A stretch of DNA of 64,000 bases from Clostridiales bacterium (GTDB lineage Bacteria > Bacillota > Clostridia > Oscillospirales > Acutalibacteraceae), in assembly GCA_012839345.1 (NCBI GenBank), contig DUNN01000035.1, positions 1-64,000 of the forward strand. Reading direction: 5' to 3'. Position 1 is the stretch's first letter. The number at the start of each line of letters is the position of its first letter. Both the position numbers and the translations under genes were made by a program. The notes under the pieces were generated by a model, which was not told where the DNA came from, did not search any database, and worked only from the letters and a program-made list of their open reading frames with translations. Shown one piece after another: positions 1 through 7,972 of the stretch.

Positions 1-97
1 GATCAAGCCGCCGTCCCGGCGGTTGCTGCCTTAATTGCCTCCGGCTCGGAGAATCTTGAAATATCGATTGTGATATCAATTTTAAATTTCCACCAAT

Positions 98-793
98 TTA
101 TTGAGTCAATGAATATTGACAAGTCCATTGTCCAAACAAGTAAAATTCATAGCCATTTCTGCACTCATCAGCTGATACTTCTTCTATTGTGAATTCAGGT
201 GCATATATGTAATACTTTTTATTATTATCTGAATTCACCCAATCACAAGGTTTTTGCAAAAATAGCATGGCTCGTTCTATTGTTGTTGCATCAAGACCAA
301 AACGTTTTTTCCACAGCTTTTCGATGATATTTATATCAGCGGAAGTATTTTTTGGTGTATTTGTGTCCATAATTCTTGTATATATGTTGTTTGCATATAC
401 ACCTTGAAATTGTTCTGTTAAATAGTAAGGAGTATTACGATCATTGCGTATTACAATAACATCTATCTCCTTCGAATTTAAAGAAATAGACTGAACAAAA
501 ACCGTCGGCCGAATACTACCAGCGAATTTTTTGTCTCTTAAAAAAGAAACAATATCTTGCGTTTTTCTCCTATTTGAATCGTTTTTAATATCACAAATAG
601 AATAGTCAGTTTCTTCGTCAACGCCAATAATAATAAGTCCATCATGTGAAGACATATTATTCGCCATACATAATATATCGTGGAGCAAGTCGGCTTTGTT
701 TGTATACCATTCTTTTTTGAAGTCCCAATATTCGCCTTCTTGATGTAGATTAATCAATTGTGTAATTTCTGTTGTTAATTGCAATGTGATCAT
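98..793 (-). CDS. AlbA_2 (Schlafen AlbA-like) domain protein
   Basis: Putative nucleic-acid or nucleotide binding protein of about 231 aa. The first ~140 residues show the AlbA_2 pattern: EYWDFKKEWY near residue 22, DILCMANN, then GLIIIGVDEE. Members are common on phages and mobile elements as regulators or defence-associated proteins; its role here is unknown. I take the ATG at 791-793 as start because a G-rich ribosome site lies just upstream; an in-frame ATG seven codons earlier is possible. The C-terminal HATPase or winged-helix part of longer relatives is absent. Its AT-rich composition differs from the genes right of 4220 and suggests acquired DNA. Confidence 0.75.
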   Translation of the reverse strand: MITLQLTTEITQLINLHQEGEYWDFKKEWYTNKADLLHDILCMANNMSSHDGLIIIGVDEETDYSICDIKNDSNRRKTQDIVSFLRDKKFAGSIRPTVFVQSISLNSKEIDVIVIRNDRNTPYYLTEQFQGVYANNIYTRIMDTNTPKNTSADINIIEKLWKKRFGLDATTIERAMLFLQKPCDWVNSDNNKKYYIYAPEFTIEEVSADECRNGYEFYLFGQWTCQYSLTQ

Positions 794-1164
794 TAGTTCC
801 CCCCCCATAATCACCTAATGCTCAATTTATTTTAATATGACATTCATTTAGTTCAAGTAATAACATCCAACCTGACCACGCAACCTCAAAAAATTCCGAA
901 AAAACATCTAAATCGTGCACTCGCGAAGGCTGACATCTAAATCGTGCACTCACCGAGCACTGACATCTAACCTAACCACTTAACTATCAAATACTGCCTT
1001 TATGGACTTGTTTCCGCGAAGCGAAAAATTTTGATTTCGCTCAATGGGTTTCATGCCCATATGTGCGAAAAGCCTTGATATAGAGGTAAATTTAATTCTA
1101 TACTCGGACTGCATTTATGGAGTTAAATTAAAAATCCAAACCATGCCACAGCAAGCATCGTATT
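794..1164. repeat. left copy of a 20-bp repeat array in a gene-free gap
   Basis: No gene seen. Four same-strand copies of a ~20-bp unit resembling ACATCTAAATCGTGCACTC start at 863, 904, 933 and 963 (steps 41, 29, 30). The right copy at 3992-4112 has steps 41, 30, 30, so the two arrays are homologous. The following ~90 bp (with GACTTGTTTCCGCGAAG near 1008) also aligns to the right copy. Arrays of this kind resemble multi-site transposon ends (for example IS21 or Tn7-like), but no transposase is present. Confidence 0.7.
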
Positions 1165-1674
1165 TTATGCCTTCTTCCGTGTCAGGATAATTCCAATGAT
1201 TCCCCCAATAAGGAAAATCGGTGCAAACCTGAAAAACACCCATTCAAATGCATGATAAGTTACCCCGACAACAGCAGTTTCAGGGCTACTATAATCCCAG
1301 CCCAAATAAGGACTGTTTGCAACCATTAACCCGGCAGCAATTATTACTATTACCGCGCACAGTGAGATAAAAAGCCAATGAATTGCTTTTCTTCTCGATG
1401 TTTTTCTTTGTGCCAGCTGCAGGTTTATAACCTCAAGCTTTTCGGAAATTGCTTTTAAGTCATCAGCCTTTGACTCAGCAACATTTTCTCCAAGTAAAGT
1501 ACTTACAGGTGTTTCAAGCACCTCCGAAATACCAATTAACATATCAGAATCCGGGACTGATAATCCCTGCTCCCATTTAGAAATTGTTTGACGTACCACA
1601 TTCAGTTTGATGGCAAGCTCTTCTTGGGAAAGTCCTTTTGCTTTTCTGATTGCTTTAATGTTTTCATTCAACAT
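1165..1674 (-). CDS. Xre-family regulator with C-terminal membrane segments
   Basis: Predicted DNA-binding regulator of about 169 aa. Residues 1-60 form a helix-turn-helix of the Cro/C1 type (KAKGLSQEELAIKLNVVRQTISKWEQG). A short charged linker follows, then two hydrophobic stretches around residues 97-122 and 140-165, so the protein is probably membrane anchored. The start is the ATG at 1672-1674, preceded by AGGAGG nine bases upstream; the frame is open further upstream but lacks that signal. Such HTH-membrane proteins are common in Clostridia; target genes cannot be read from the sequence. It lies in the AT-rich island left of rlmD. Confidence 0.85.
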   Translation of the reverse strand: MLNENIKAIRKAKGLSQEELAIKLNVVRQTISKWEQGLSVPDSDMLIGISEVLETPVSTLLGENVAESKADDLKAISEKLEVINLQLAQRKTSRRKAIHWLFISLCAVIVIIAAGLMVANSPYLGWDYSSPETAVVGVTYHAFEWVFFRFAPIFLIGGIIGIILTRKKA

Positions 1675-2180
1675 TAGGCATAACCTCCTTTTCTTCGTCA
1701 ACACGATTGTATGAGGAATTGCCCGTTGCTGCAAGCAACGCAAATTAACATTCGGGTTTCGATATGAAATAAAATACAACTCACTATAGCTACCAACCAC
1801 TCAACAACAATTTTTTCTCTTATTATCGTTCCAATAGTCTCGCGGTATCGACAGGACAGTTACACCCCCCGATTTTTGGACTATCCGACCAATGGTATCG
1901 AGGCGATAGTCTCAATGGCGTTTTTGACCAGTTTCGGTTATATGGCTGGCGGCTTCGGTCACGATTTCAAAACCACGATTCACACTGGAATATGCCAAAA
2001 ATCTTATTTTAAGCCATTACTCAACTATTATGCCTGTTTTCTCGTAATCAATACTACACACTCCACGTGAAATTGGTAGGTTTTTTCACATCTTCTCTAA
2101 AACAACGTAAAAACCCTGTATTTAAGCCAATTTTACATCTATTCTGTTCACTCAAAAAACAATTTTTGATTAGGCTATTT
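1675..2180. other. gene-free gap with a relic of an rlmD 3' end and one repeat unit
   Basis: No credible gene. On the minus strand, codons around 2030-2085 read FHVECVVLITRKQA then stop, a good match to the C-terminus of RlmD (HVECVVLMSK in the intact gene at 4223). The best-matching stretch is 2047-2070. An in-frame stop lies about 23 codons upstream, so only the tail remains. One copy of the ACATCTA-type 20-bp unit lies at 2135-2154. Confidence 0.6.
2047..2070 (-). repeat. att-like core, copy 1 (rlmD 3'-end relic)
   Basis: 24 bp matching 4248-4271 in the intact rlmD at 22 of 24 positions. Together the copies bracket the serine recombinase. The 3' end of rlmD/rumA is a known integration site for mobile elements with serine recombinases in Firmicutes; that this pair is an actual attL/attR is inference. 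Confidence 0.5.
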
Positions 2181-3113
2181 TTATTTAGAGTACTTCTTTG
2201 AGCTATATTTTCTACTCTTCCTCTGGAACCCATCTTCGCTTTTTACAATATTACTTCGGTGCTGTTTTTCAATCTGCACCGCTTGAAACGTTTCCTTAGA
2301 AATTATCGCTGGATTGTTGTCTTCAGATAAATAACACAAGTCATGCTTTCCGTTATCCAGCAACCGTACATTGCCAATGTACTTTTCATTACTAAGGATT
2401 ACTTCAATTGATCTCTTAGGCCATTTGTTCTTTCCTGTAGGGGACTTAATGCCCATCCGTTCAAGTTCTTTTACAATACCTAAAACACTCTTGCCCTGTA
2501 GGTAAAGATTATATATTAATCGCACGTTTTTTGCCTCTGACTCATTAATAGCCAGGTTTCCATCTTCATCATTATAATACCCATAGCATTTTCTGTTATA
2601 AAGCTTTGAGGTACCTTGTGCAGCACGTTGTTTGATTCCCCACTTAATATTTTCACTGCGTGACTCATTCTCTGCCTGCGCTATTGATTCGATTATGGAA
2701 ATCATGAGAGCATTATCCGTATCAGCTGTATCAAGCACTTCCTGTTCAAATATAACACGAACGCCGAGATTTCTTAGCTGGTTCAATGCATCAAGAATTT
2801 CTACTGTATCTCGGCCAAATCGGCTGATGCTCTTGGTTAGGATAATTTCTATATCACGAGACTTACAGTCCTGCAGCATACGAGTAAATTCTTTTCGAGA
2901 GGAACCCGTCTTGCTAGAAGCAATGTCAATATATACATCAACCAATAGCCATTTCGGATTAGCTGATGTTAATCTAGTTAGCGCAGATACCTGGGCTGCA
3001 AGACTTTTCAGTTGTTCCGTACTATTTGTACTCACACAGCAGTAGATACCGACCCGCTTTTCTCGTTTCGGAGGCAATGGTGGTATAAAATGAATTGTTT
3101 TATTATCAGCCAT
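2181..3113 (-). CDS. serine recombinase (resolvase/invertase plus Recombinase domain)
   Basis: Site-specific DNA recombinase of 310 aa. Residues ~18-150 are the catalytic domain, with the nucleophile serine in YCCVSTNSTEQ and the conserved SRFGRDTVE segment; residues ~175-280 resemble the DNA-binding Recombinase domain (GYYNDEDGNL, GIKSPTGKNKW). The Arg two residues before the nucleophile, an active-site residue in resolvases, is Cys here, a single C-to-T change at 3036-3038. At 310 aa it lacks the zinc-ribbon/coiled-coil tail of large serine integrases. AAAGGAGG supports the ATG start. It lies between the two rlmD 3'-tail copies and may be the remnant integrase of that element, possibly inactive. 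Confidence 0.85.
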   Translation of the reverse strand: MADNKTIHFIPPLPPKREKRVGIYCCVSTNSTEQLKSLAAQVSALTRLTSANPKWLLVDVYIDIASSKTGSSRKEFTRMLQDCKSRDIEIILTKSISRFGRDTVEILDALNQLRNLGVRVIFEQEVLDTADTDNALMISIIESIAQAENESRSENIKWGIKQRAAQGTSKLYNRKCYGYYNDEDGNLAINESEAKNVRLIYNLYLQGKSVLGIVKELERMGIKSPTGKNKWPKRSIEVILSNEKYIGNVRLLDNGKHDLCYLSEDNNPAIISKETFQAVQIEKQHRSNIVKSEDGFQRKSRKYSSKKYSK

Positions 3114-3140
3114 GATAAACCTCCTTTATTTTTTTACTCC

Positions 3141-3902
3141 TTACCTTATTTTTCGCCATTTTAAATTCAGCGCTTTGATGTACGAACCCGTATAATTTAA
3201 ATCTTCTTTTTCCAAAGCGTCATCCGCCCAAAAAACACATTCATTTTCAACAAATAAACATGCACTAAAAATTTCTCGGCTATAGTTTTCTTGTGCATGT
3301 CTTAAATTCATTGATATTAAGCCCTCAAAGCACAATTCCACTACACCATACCAACCTGAATTATCGAAAGTTACCGTCAAATTTCTTTCCTTATAATTCT
3401 CAACATACAATAATCTTTCAATTGTTGAATCATGAAATCCTGCAAATACATTAAAAAATGCATCTGCATCGCTTTAAGTCTTTATATATGTCCAATTGTC
3501 AATGTCACTCGGTTCTCTTATTTGAATTGAACACTCACTTCTTGGTACAGCTCTGTTTCTAAGGATTCGGAACATAAAATCAAAATCCTGAAAAACCTCA
3601 TTATATCCGGAATATTGCTTTATAAAAGACTTCATACCATTATTCTCAAGGTAAAAATTGAGTTCCAAAACTTTACCTTTATCATATGTTACCCAATTAT
3701 TTGTGTCAGAATTGATAATCTCTATCAATGGAGGCAACATGATAGAGTCCTTGTTTTCTTTATCCAAATAATCCACTAGCTCGAACGCATCTTCCCTAGG
3801 GTTATATACGATATTGCGCTCATAATAACCAATATCAATTTTACCGTAAATAATAGATTTATAATAAAATCCAGTCTTTTTATCAAACACACGCGCAAAC
3901 AA
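3141..3902 (-). pseudogene. unknown protein gene interrupted by one in-frame stop
   Basis: One reading frame of 254 codons broken only by a TAA at 3474-3476. The first part (142 aa) starts at a TTG (3900-3902) eight bases after a perfect AGGAGG. The second part reads on immediately as SDADAFFNVFAGFHDSTIERL and ends WRKIR, with no ATG or GTG before the conserved-looking FHDS segment (the first possible start is a TTG at 3408-3410). The simplest reading is a nonsense mutation in a ~253-aa protein; two separate genes or a sequencing error are alternatives. No family is recognised with confidence; the FAGFHD segment recalls uncharacterised, possibly immunity-type proteins. It lies directly upstream of the recombinase on the same strand. 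Confidence 0.6.
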
Positions 3903-4222
3903 TGATCTAACCTCCTTTTGACATGATGACTATTAATCATCTTGGGTTATTTTGGAGATGTTGATTAGGCTATATTGCCCGTAAAATTTCAACATCTAAT
4001 CTGTTCACACAACCTCAAAAATTTCTGAAAAGACATCTAAATCGACCACTCGCAAACACATGTTATCTAACCTGTACACTCACAAAGCGCTGACATCTAA
4101 ATCGCTCTGTCACAAGGTTTTTTAGCTGTTTCGACTTGTTCTCATGAAGTGAAAATCAGCTAATTTACGTGCAGTGGTTTTTGGGATGGAAACCTCGAAA
4201 TGCCCTTATATCAAGGCCTTTT
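3903..4222. repeat. right copy of the 20-bp repeat array
   Basis: Gene-free. Units start at 3992, 4033, 4063 and 4093, all in the same orientation as the left array at 863-982. TTGATTAGGCTAT at 3961-3973 also occurs near 2167. The array ends about 135 bp from the rlmD 3' end. Confidence 0.7.
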
Positions 4223-5488
4223 TTACACTTGATTTTTCACCTTTGACATCAATACAACACACTCAACGTGATACGTGTGCGGGAACATGTCCACCGGCTG
4301 AATTTTTTCCACCCGGTAGCCGTGAGCGGTAAGGAAGTGAAGGTCGCGCTCCTGTGTTTCCGGATTACAGGAAATATATACAACCTTTTGGGGAGAAAGC
4401 TTAACCAGGGAAGACAAAAACTTCCGGTCGCTGCCCGCACGGGGAGGGTCCATGAAAACCACGTCAGCCCTCTCACCTTCGCTGGCCATCGCGCTCATAA
4501 ATTCCCCTGCATCGCCCTCATAAAAGCGGGCGTTTTTTATTTGATTCAGCCGAGCGTTTACAATCGCATCGCGTACTGCGTCGCCATTCACTTCCACGCC
4601 GATTACGCTTTTTGCGCAGCCGCTGGCCGTTAAACCGATTGTGCCAATCCCGCAGTATGCATCGATTACCGTTTCTTTGCCGGTCAGCGCTGCATATTCG
4701 ATTGCTTTTCCATACAGGATTTCCGTTTGAACCGGATTAATCTGATAAAAAGATTTTGCCGAGATGCGAAATGTGCAGCCGCAAAGCTTGTCTTCGATAT
4801 AACCCGGCCCATAAAGCACTTTTTCCGCCTCGCCCAGCACCATGCTCGTGTAGCGGTCATTGATATTCAGAACAACCGTGGTAATTTCCGGATGTGCCCG
4901 CAGAAGCGCGTGAATAAAATTATTTTTTGCCGGAAGAACCGGTGAAACCGTGACCAGAACCACCATAACCTCGCCGGTGGAAAAGCCTCGCTTCACCAAT
5001 ACATGGCGCAGCAAACCACGGCCGGTAGTTTCATCATAGGGTTCCACCCGAAAGTCCTTCATCAGGCGGCGGATGGTCACAATAATCCGGTCTGCCGTTT
5101 CATCCTCAATCATGCAGGAATCCACTGGAACCACCCGGTGTGAACTGGATTGATAAATTCCGGAAATGATGCGCCGAGAGCGGTCCACAGAAAAAGCAGC
5201 CTGCACTTTGTTACGGTAATGATAGGGATTCTCCATGCCGATAATCGGTTCCACTGAATGGAATTTTCCCAAAAGATGCTGCACTTTTCCCTGCTTCCAC
5301 TGCAGCTGGCGTGGGTAACTCATGTTCTGAATTTGGCATCCGCCGCATTTGCGGTAAAGCGGGCAAGGATTTGGATTGCGTTCCCCGGCATGGTCGGAAG
5401 TTGTTTTCTGCACGCGAACCGGCGTATGCTCCGGTACACGTTTTACGGCTTTTGCTTTCTTGTTGTATCTCTGATTGATCTGTTTCAT
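4223..5488 (-). CDS. rlmD: 23S rRNA (uracil-5-)-methyltransferase, RlmD/RumA type
   Basis: SAM-dependent methyltransferase making 5-methyluridine in 23S rRNA, 421 aa. An N-terminal cysteine cluster (CPLYRKCGGC, residues ~43-52) fits the [4Fe-4S] site of RumA enzymes. The C-terminal half has the methyltransferase fold: DAYCGIGTIG, then DPPRAG, and the nucleophile in SCNPETQERD. The usual N-terminal TRAM domain is missing; only ~42 basic residues precede the cluster, as in many short Firmicute forms. A GGAG site precedes the ATG. The 3' end is duplicated in part at 2047-2070, pointing to past integration events here. Divergent from glpP. Confidence 0.93.
   Translation of the reverse strand: MKQINQRYNKKAKAVKRVPEHTPVRVQKTTSDHAGERNPNPCPLYRKCGGCQIQNMSYPRQLQWKQGKVQHLLGKFHSVEPIIGMENPYHYRNKVQAAFSVDRSRRIISGIYQSSSHRVVPVDSCMIEDETADRIIVTIRRLMKDFRVEPYDETTGRGLLRHVLVKRGFSTGEVMVVLVTVSPVLPAKNNFIHALLRAHPEITTVVLNINDRYTSMVLGEAEKVLYGPGYIEDKLCGCTFRISAKSFYQINPVQTEILYGKAIEYAALTGKETVIDAYCGIGTIGLTASGCAKSVIGVEVNGDAVRDAIVNARLNQIKNARFYEGDAGEFMSAMASEGERADVVFMDPPRAGSDRKFLSSLVKLSPQKVVYISCNPETQERDLHFLTAHGYRVEKIQPVDMFPHTYHVECVVLMSKVKNQV
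4248..4271 (-). repeat. att-like core, copy 2 (inside the rlmD 3' end)
   Basis: Encodes the RlmD HVECVVLM tail; 22 of 24 bases are shared with 2047-2070. The downstream tail codons (SKVKNQV) differ from the relic's tail (ITRKQA), as expected if an element rewrote the end of the gene. Confidence 0.5.
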
Positions 5489-5625
5489 TTAAGATCTCCG
5501 TTCAAGATGTTCATCCAAACCCGGTTTTGGTTTTAGATTGGTTTACTACGCCGATTCTAAAATTCTGTTTCTTCCCGTCACCAGAATAATGGATTCAGTT
5601 CAATTTAAACATATGAAATTATTAT

Positions 5626-5654
5626 AACATACGGGTTCCAATTAAAACAGTCAA
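5626..5654 (-). promoter_or_regulatory. putative rlmD promoter
   Basis: TTGACT (complement of 5649-5654), a 17-bp spacer and TATGTT (complement of 5626-5631). An overlapping TATAAT lies at 5621-5626. The 301-bp gap 5489-5790 holds this and the divergent glpP promoter and nothing else I recognise. Confidence 0.5.
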
Positions 5655-5700
5655 GGCAGTGAAAATTCCGTAGAAATGCGGCAGAAATTGTTTGCGATTC

Positions 5701-5729
5701 TGGACTTTTTGCCGCGTCTGCGTTATAAT
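5701..5729 (+). promoter_or_regulatory. putative glpP promoter
   Basis: TGGACT at 5701-5706 and TATAAT at 5724-5729 with a 17-bp spacer, about 60 bp before the glpP ATG. Confidence 0.55.
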
Positions 5730-5790
5730 AATACGGAAAAAAGACAGGATTTGCCCGAATCCCGACAGGAACGGACGGCGGTGCGGCTTT

Positions 5791-6360
5791 ATGACAAAAG
5801 AAGAATTGTTTCAGGATTTGGAAGTATCGCCTGTCATTCCGGCTATTAAGAATGACAAGGGCCTGAATCAATGCCTTTCCTGTGAAAACAAAGTGGTTTT
5901 TGTTCTGTACGGGGATATCAATACGATTCCGGGTATTGTGCGGAAGCTGAAGGACGCGGGAAAATCGGTTTTTGTTCATATTGATTTACTGGACGGACTT
6001 GCTGCGCGGGAAGCAGCTGTGGAATATCTGAAGCAGAACACCTGCCTGGACGGCATTATTTCCACAAAGCCCGCGCTGATTCGGTTTGCCCACGCCAGCC
6101 ATCTTTTTACCATTCAGCGCTTTTTTGTACTGGATTCCCTTGCGCTGGAAAATATTCGCAAAGCCGATCAGCCCGATAGTGCGGATTTGGTGGAAATTTT
6201 GCCCGGTTTAATGCCGAAAATTATTAAAAAGCTGAATGCAGAAATTAAAAAGCCTGTAATTGCAGGCGGATTAATTAGTGATAAGGAAGATATTTTAACG
6301 GCGTTAAGCGCCGGAGCGGTCGCGATTTCCTCTACAAATGAAGAAGTTTGGACCATGTAG
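5791..6360 (+). CDS. glpP: glycerol-3-phosphate-responsive antiterminator
   Basis: GlpP-family RNA-binding antiterminator of 189 aa; with glycerol-3-phosphate bound it lets transcription pass a leader terminator in front of glp genes. The family pattern is clear: SPVIPAIKN near the N-terminus, VFVHIDLLDGL, GIISTKP, DSLAL, EILPGLMPKII, and PVIAGGLI with the final AISSTN. The ATG at 5791 is chosen because family members begin at this point, although the ribosome site (GGCGGTGCGG) is weak. The gene is followed directly by a strong terminator and then the glycerol-3-phosphate oxidation genes, its expected target. Confidence 0.92.
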   Translation: MTKEELFQDLEVSPVIPAIKNDKGLNQCLSCENKVVFVLYGDINTIPGIVRKLKDAGKSVFVHIDLLDGLAAREAAVEYLKQNTCLDGIISTKPALIRFAHASHLFTIQRFFVLDSLALENIRKADQPDSADLVEILPGLMPKIIKKLNAEIKKPVIAGGLISDKEDILTALSAGAVAISSTNEEVWTM

Positions 6361-6385
6361 TTTCGCAAGCTTACAAAGCAAAATA

Positions 6386-6471
6386 TATAATTCGTTACTG
6401 CAATTTTACCGAAAGAGTATGAGAGCAAAAGGTAAAACGGCCTTCGGCTGTTATGCCTTTTGCTCTTTTTT
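6386..6471 (+). terminator. leader terminator before the glp oxidation operon, likely GlpP target
   Basis: Hairpin with arms 6423-6432 (GAGCAAAAGG) and 6456-6465 (CCTTTTGCTC), then seven Ts. A TATAAT-like box lies at 6386-6391 with a poor -35. The terminator is ~60 bp before the ATG of the oxidase and just after glpP, the arrangement expected for GlpP-controlled antitermination. It would also end glpP transcripts. Confidence 0.75.
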
Positions 6472-6529
6472 ACTTGGCAGAATAATTTAAGTCTTATCGG
6501 TTGTCTGCCACCTTAAAGGAGGATATTCT

Positions 6530-7972
6530 ATGTACGATGTCGCAATCATCGGCTGCGGAATTACAGGAGCCGCAGCAGCGTACGAGCTGAGCCGCTATCA
6601 GCTGAACACCGTAGTGCTGGAGAAGGAGAATGACGTCTGCGACGCTACGACCAAAGCAAACAGCGCCATTATTCACGCAGGTTACGACCCTTTGCCGGGA
6701 ACTTTGATGGCAAAACTGAATGTGGAAGGAGCCGCGCTGGCCAAAGAGCTCTGCCACAGTCTGGATGTACCATACAAGCAAATCGGTTCCCTCGTACTTG
6801 CGTTCAGCGAATCGGAGCAAAATACCCTGCATACCCTTTACGAACGCGGCGTTCAGAACAGCGTGCCGGGAATCCGGCTGCTCAGCGCGGAAGAAGTCCG
6901 AGCCATGGAACCCGCCGTTTCGGAACAAGTCACCGGCGCGCTGTATGCGCCGTCCGCCGGTGTGGTAAGCCCGTGGGAATACGGCATTGCCTTGGCGGAA
7001 ACCGCTGTACGTAACGGCGTGGAGTTGAAACGGTCTTCCGAAGTACGGTCGATTAAACGAATCGAGAACGGGTGGCGGATTTCGACTGCAAAAGGCGATG
7101 TGGAAGCAAAGTACATCATCAACGCGGCCGGCCTGAACAGCGCCGCCGTGCATAACATGGCGGCGGAACCGAAATTTCACATTGAACCGGTAAAGGGAGA
7201 ATATTACCTGCTTGATAAATCCGAAGGTTCCCGAGTCAGCCACATTATCTTCCAATGCCCGAACGAAGACGGCAAGGGGGTGCTTGTCTCCCCCACCGTT
7301 CATGGAAATTTAATCGTCGGGCCAAATGCGCAGCATGTGGAGGACTATACCGATGTTTCGAACACCGCGCAGGGACTGCAGTTTGTCAAACAAGCCGCCG
7401 TCCGGTCAGTGCCGTCCATCGTGTTCCGCGATAATATCCGCAATTTTGCCGGACTGCGTGCTACCAGTGAGAAAGACGATTTTATCATTGAAATCGCCGC
7501 GCCCGGTTTTGTGGATTTGGCCGGAATTAAATCCCCGGGTCTGTCCGCCGCGCCCGCCATTGCAAAATATGCGGTTGAACTGCTCCGGAAGGAAGGATTG
7601 GTAACCGTCAACAAAAGCTGTTGGAACGGAAGTCGAAAAAAGGTTCGCTTTGCATCTCTATCCCCAGAAAAAAAGAATGAACTGATTCGGCAGAATCCCG
7701 CCTACGGCAGAATCATCTGTCGGTGCGAAACAATTACAGAAGGCGAGATTCTGGATGCACTGCACAGCCCGATTCCCCCCTGTTCCTTGGACGGCGTAAA
7801 ACGCCGCGCCGGAAACGGGATGGGCCGCTGTCAGGGCGGATTCTGCGGGCCACGCGTGCTGGACATCATGGCGCGCGAATACCGGGTCACACCGGAAGAA
7901 ATTCTGCAGGATGTGGACGGCAGCTACATTCTGGTGGGAGAAACCAAACAGGGAGGAAACGCGGATGTATGA
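6530..7972 (+). CDS. FAD-dependent glycerol-3-phosphate dehydrogenase with C-terminal BFD-like domain
   Basis: Flavoenzyme (480 aa) predicted to oxidise sn-glycerol-3-phosphate to dihydroxyacetone phosphate. Residues 5-30 are the FAD-binding GxGxxG segment (IIGCGITGAAAAYELS); KANSAIIHAGYD and the C-terminal FAGLRATSEKDDFIIE fit the GlpA/LhgO group of the DAO superfamily. Residues ~385-460 form a BFD-type [2Fe-2S] domain (CRCETI and GRCQGGFC). An AGGAGG site precedes the ATG. It overlaps the next gene by 8 bp. This domain layout, followed by an NAD/FAD reductase and a DUF1667 protein, is the clostridial counterpart of GlpABC. Control by GlpP is suggested by the leader. Confidence 0.88.
   Translation: MYDVAIIGCGITGAAAAYELSRYQLNTVVLEKENDVCDATTKANSAIIHAGYDPLPGTLMAKLNVEGAALAKELCHSLDVPYKQIGSLVLAFSESEQNTLHTLYERGVQNSVPGIRLLSAEEVRAMEPAVSEQVTGALYAPSAGVVSPWEYGIALAETAVRNGVELKRSSEVRSIKRIENGWRISTAKGDVEAKYIINAAGLNSAAVHNMAAEPKFHIEPVKGEYYLLDKSEGSRVSHIIFQCPNEDGKGVLVSPTVHGNLIVGPNAQHVEDYTDVSNTAQGLQFVKQAAVRSVPSIVFRDNIRNFAGLRATSEKDDFIIEIAAPGFVDLAGIKSPGLSAAPAIAKYAVELLRKEGLVTVNKSCWNGSRKKVRFASLSPEKKNELIRQNPAYGRIICRCETITEGEILDALHSPIPPCSLDGVKRRAGNGMGRCQGGFCGPRVLDIMAREYRVTPEEILQDVDGSYILVGETKQGGNADV

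Noticed and set aside
1-97. GC-rich left edge that could be the end of a neighbouring gene
   Set aside because: Short open frames exist on both strands (one minus-strand frame ends at 3-5), but nothing identifies either as real.
863-982. Regular ~30-bp spaced repeats looked like a CRISPR array
   Set aside because: Units are only ~20 bp with ~10-bp gaps, gaps are not spacer-sized, units vary, and no cas gene is near.
1876-2070. 64-codon plus-strand frame
   Set aside because: No ribosome site; overlaps the minus-strand rlmD-tail relic, which explains the conserved bases.
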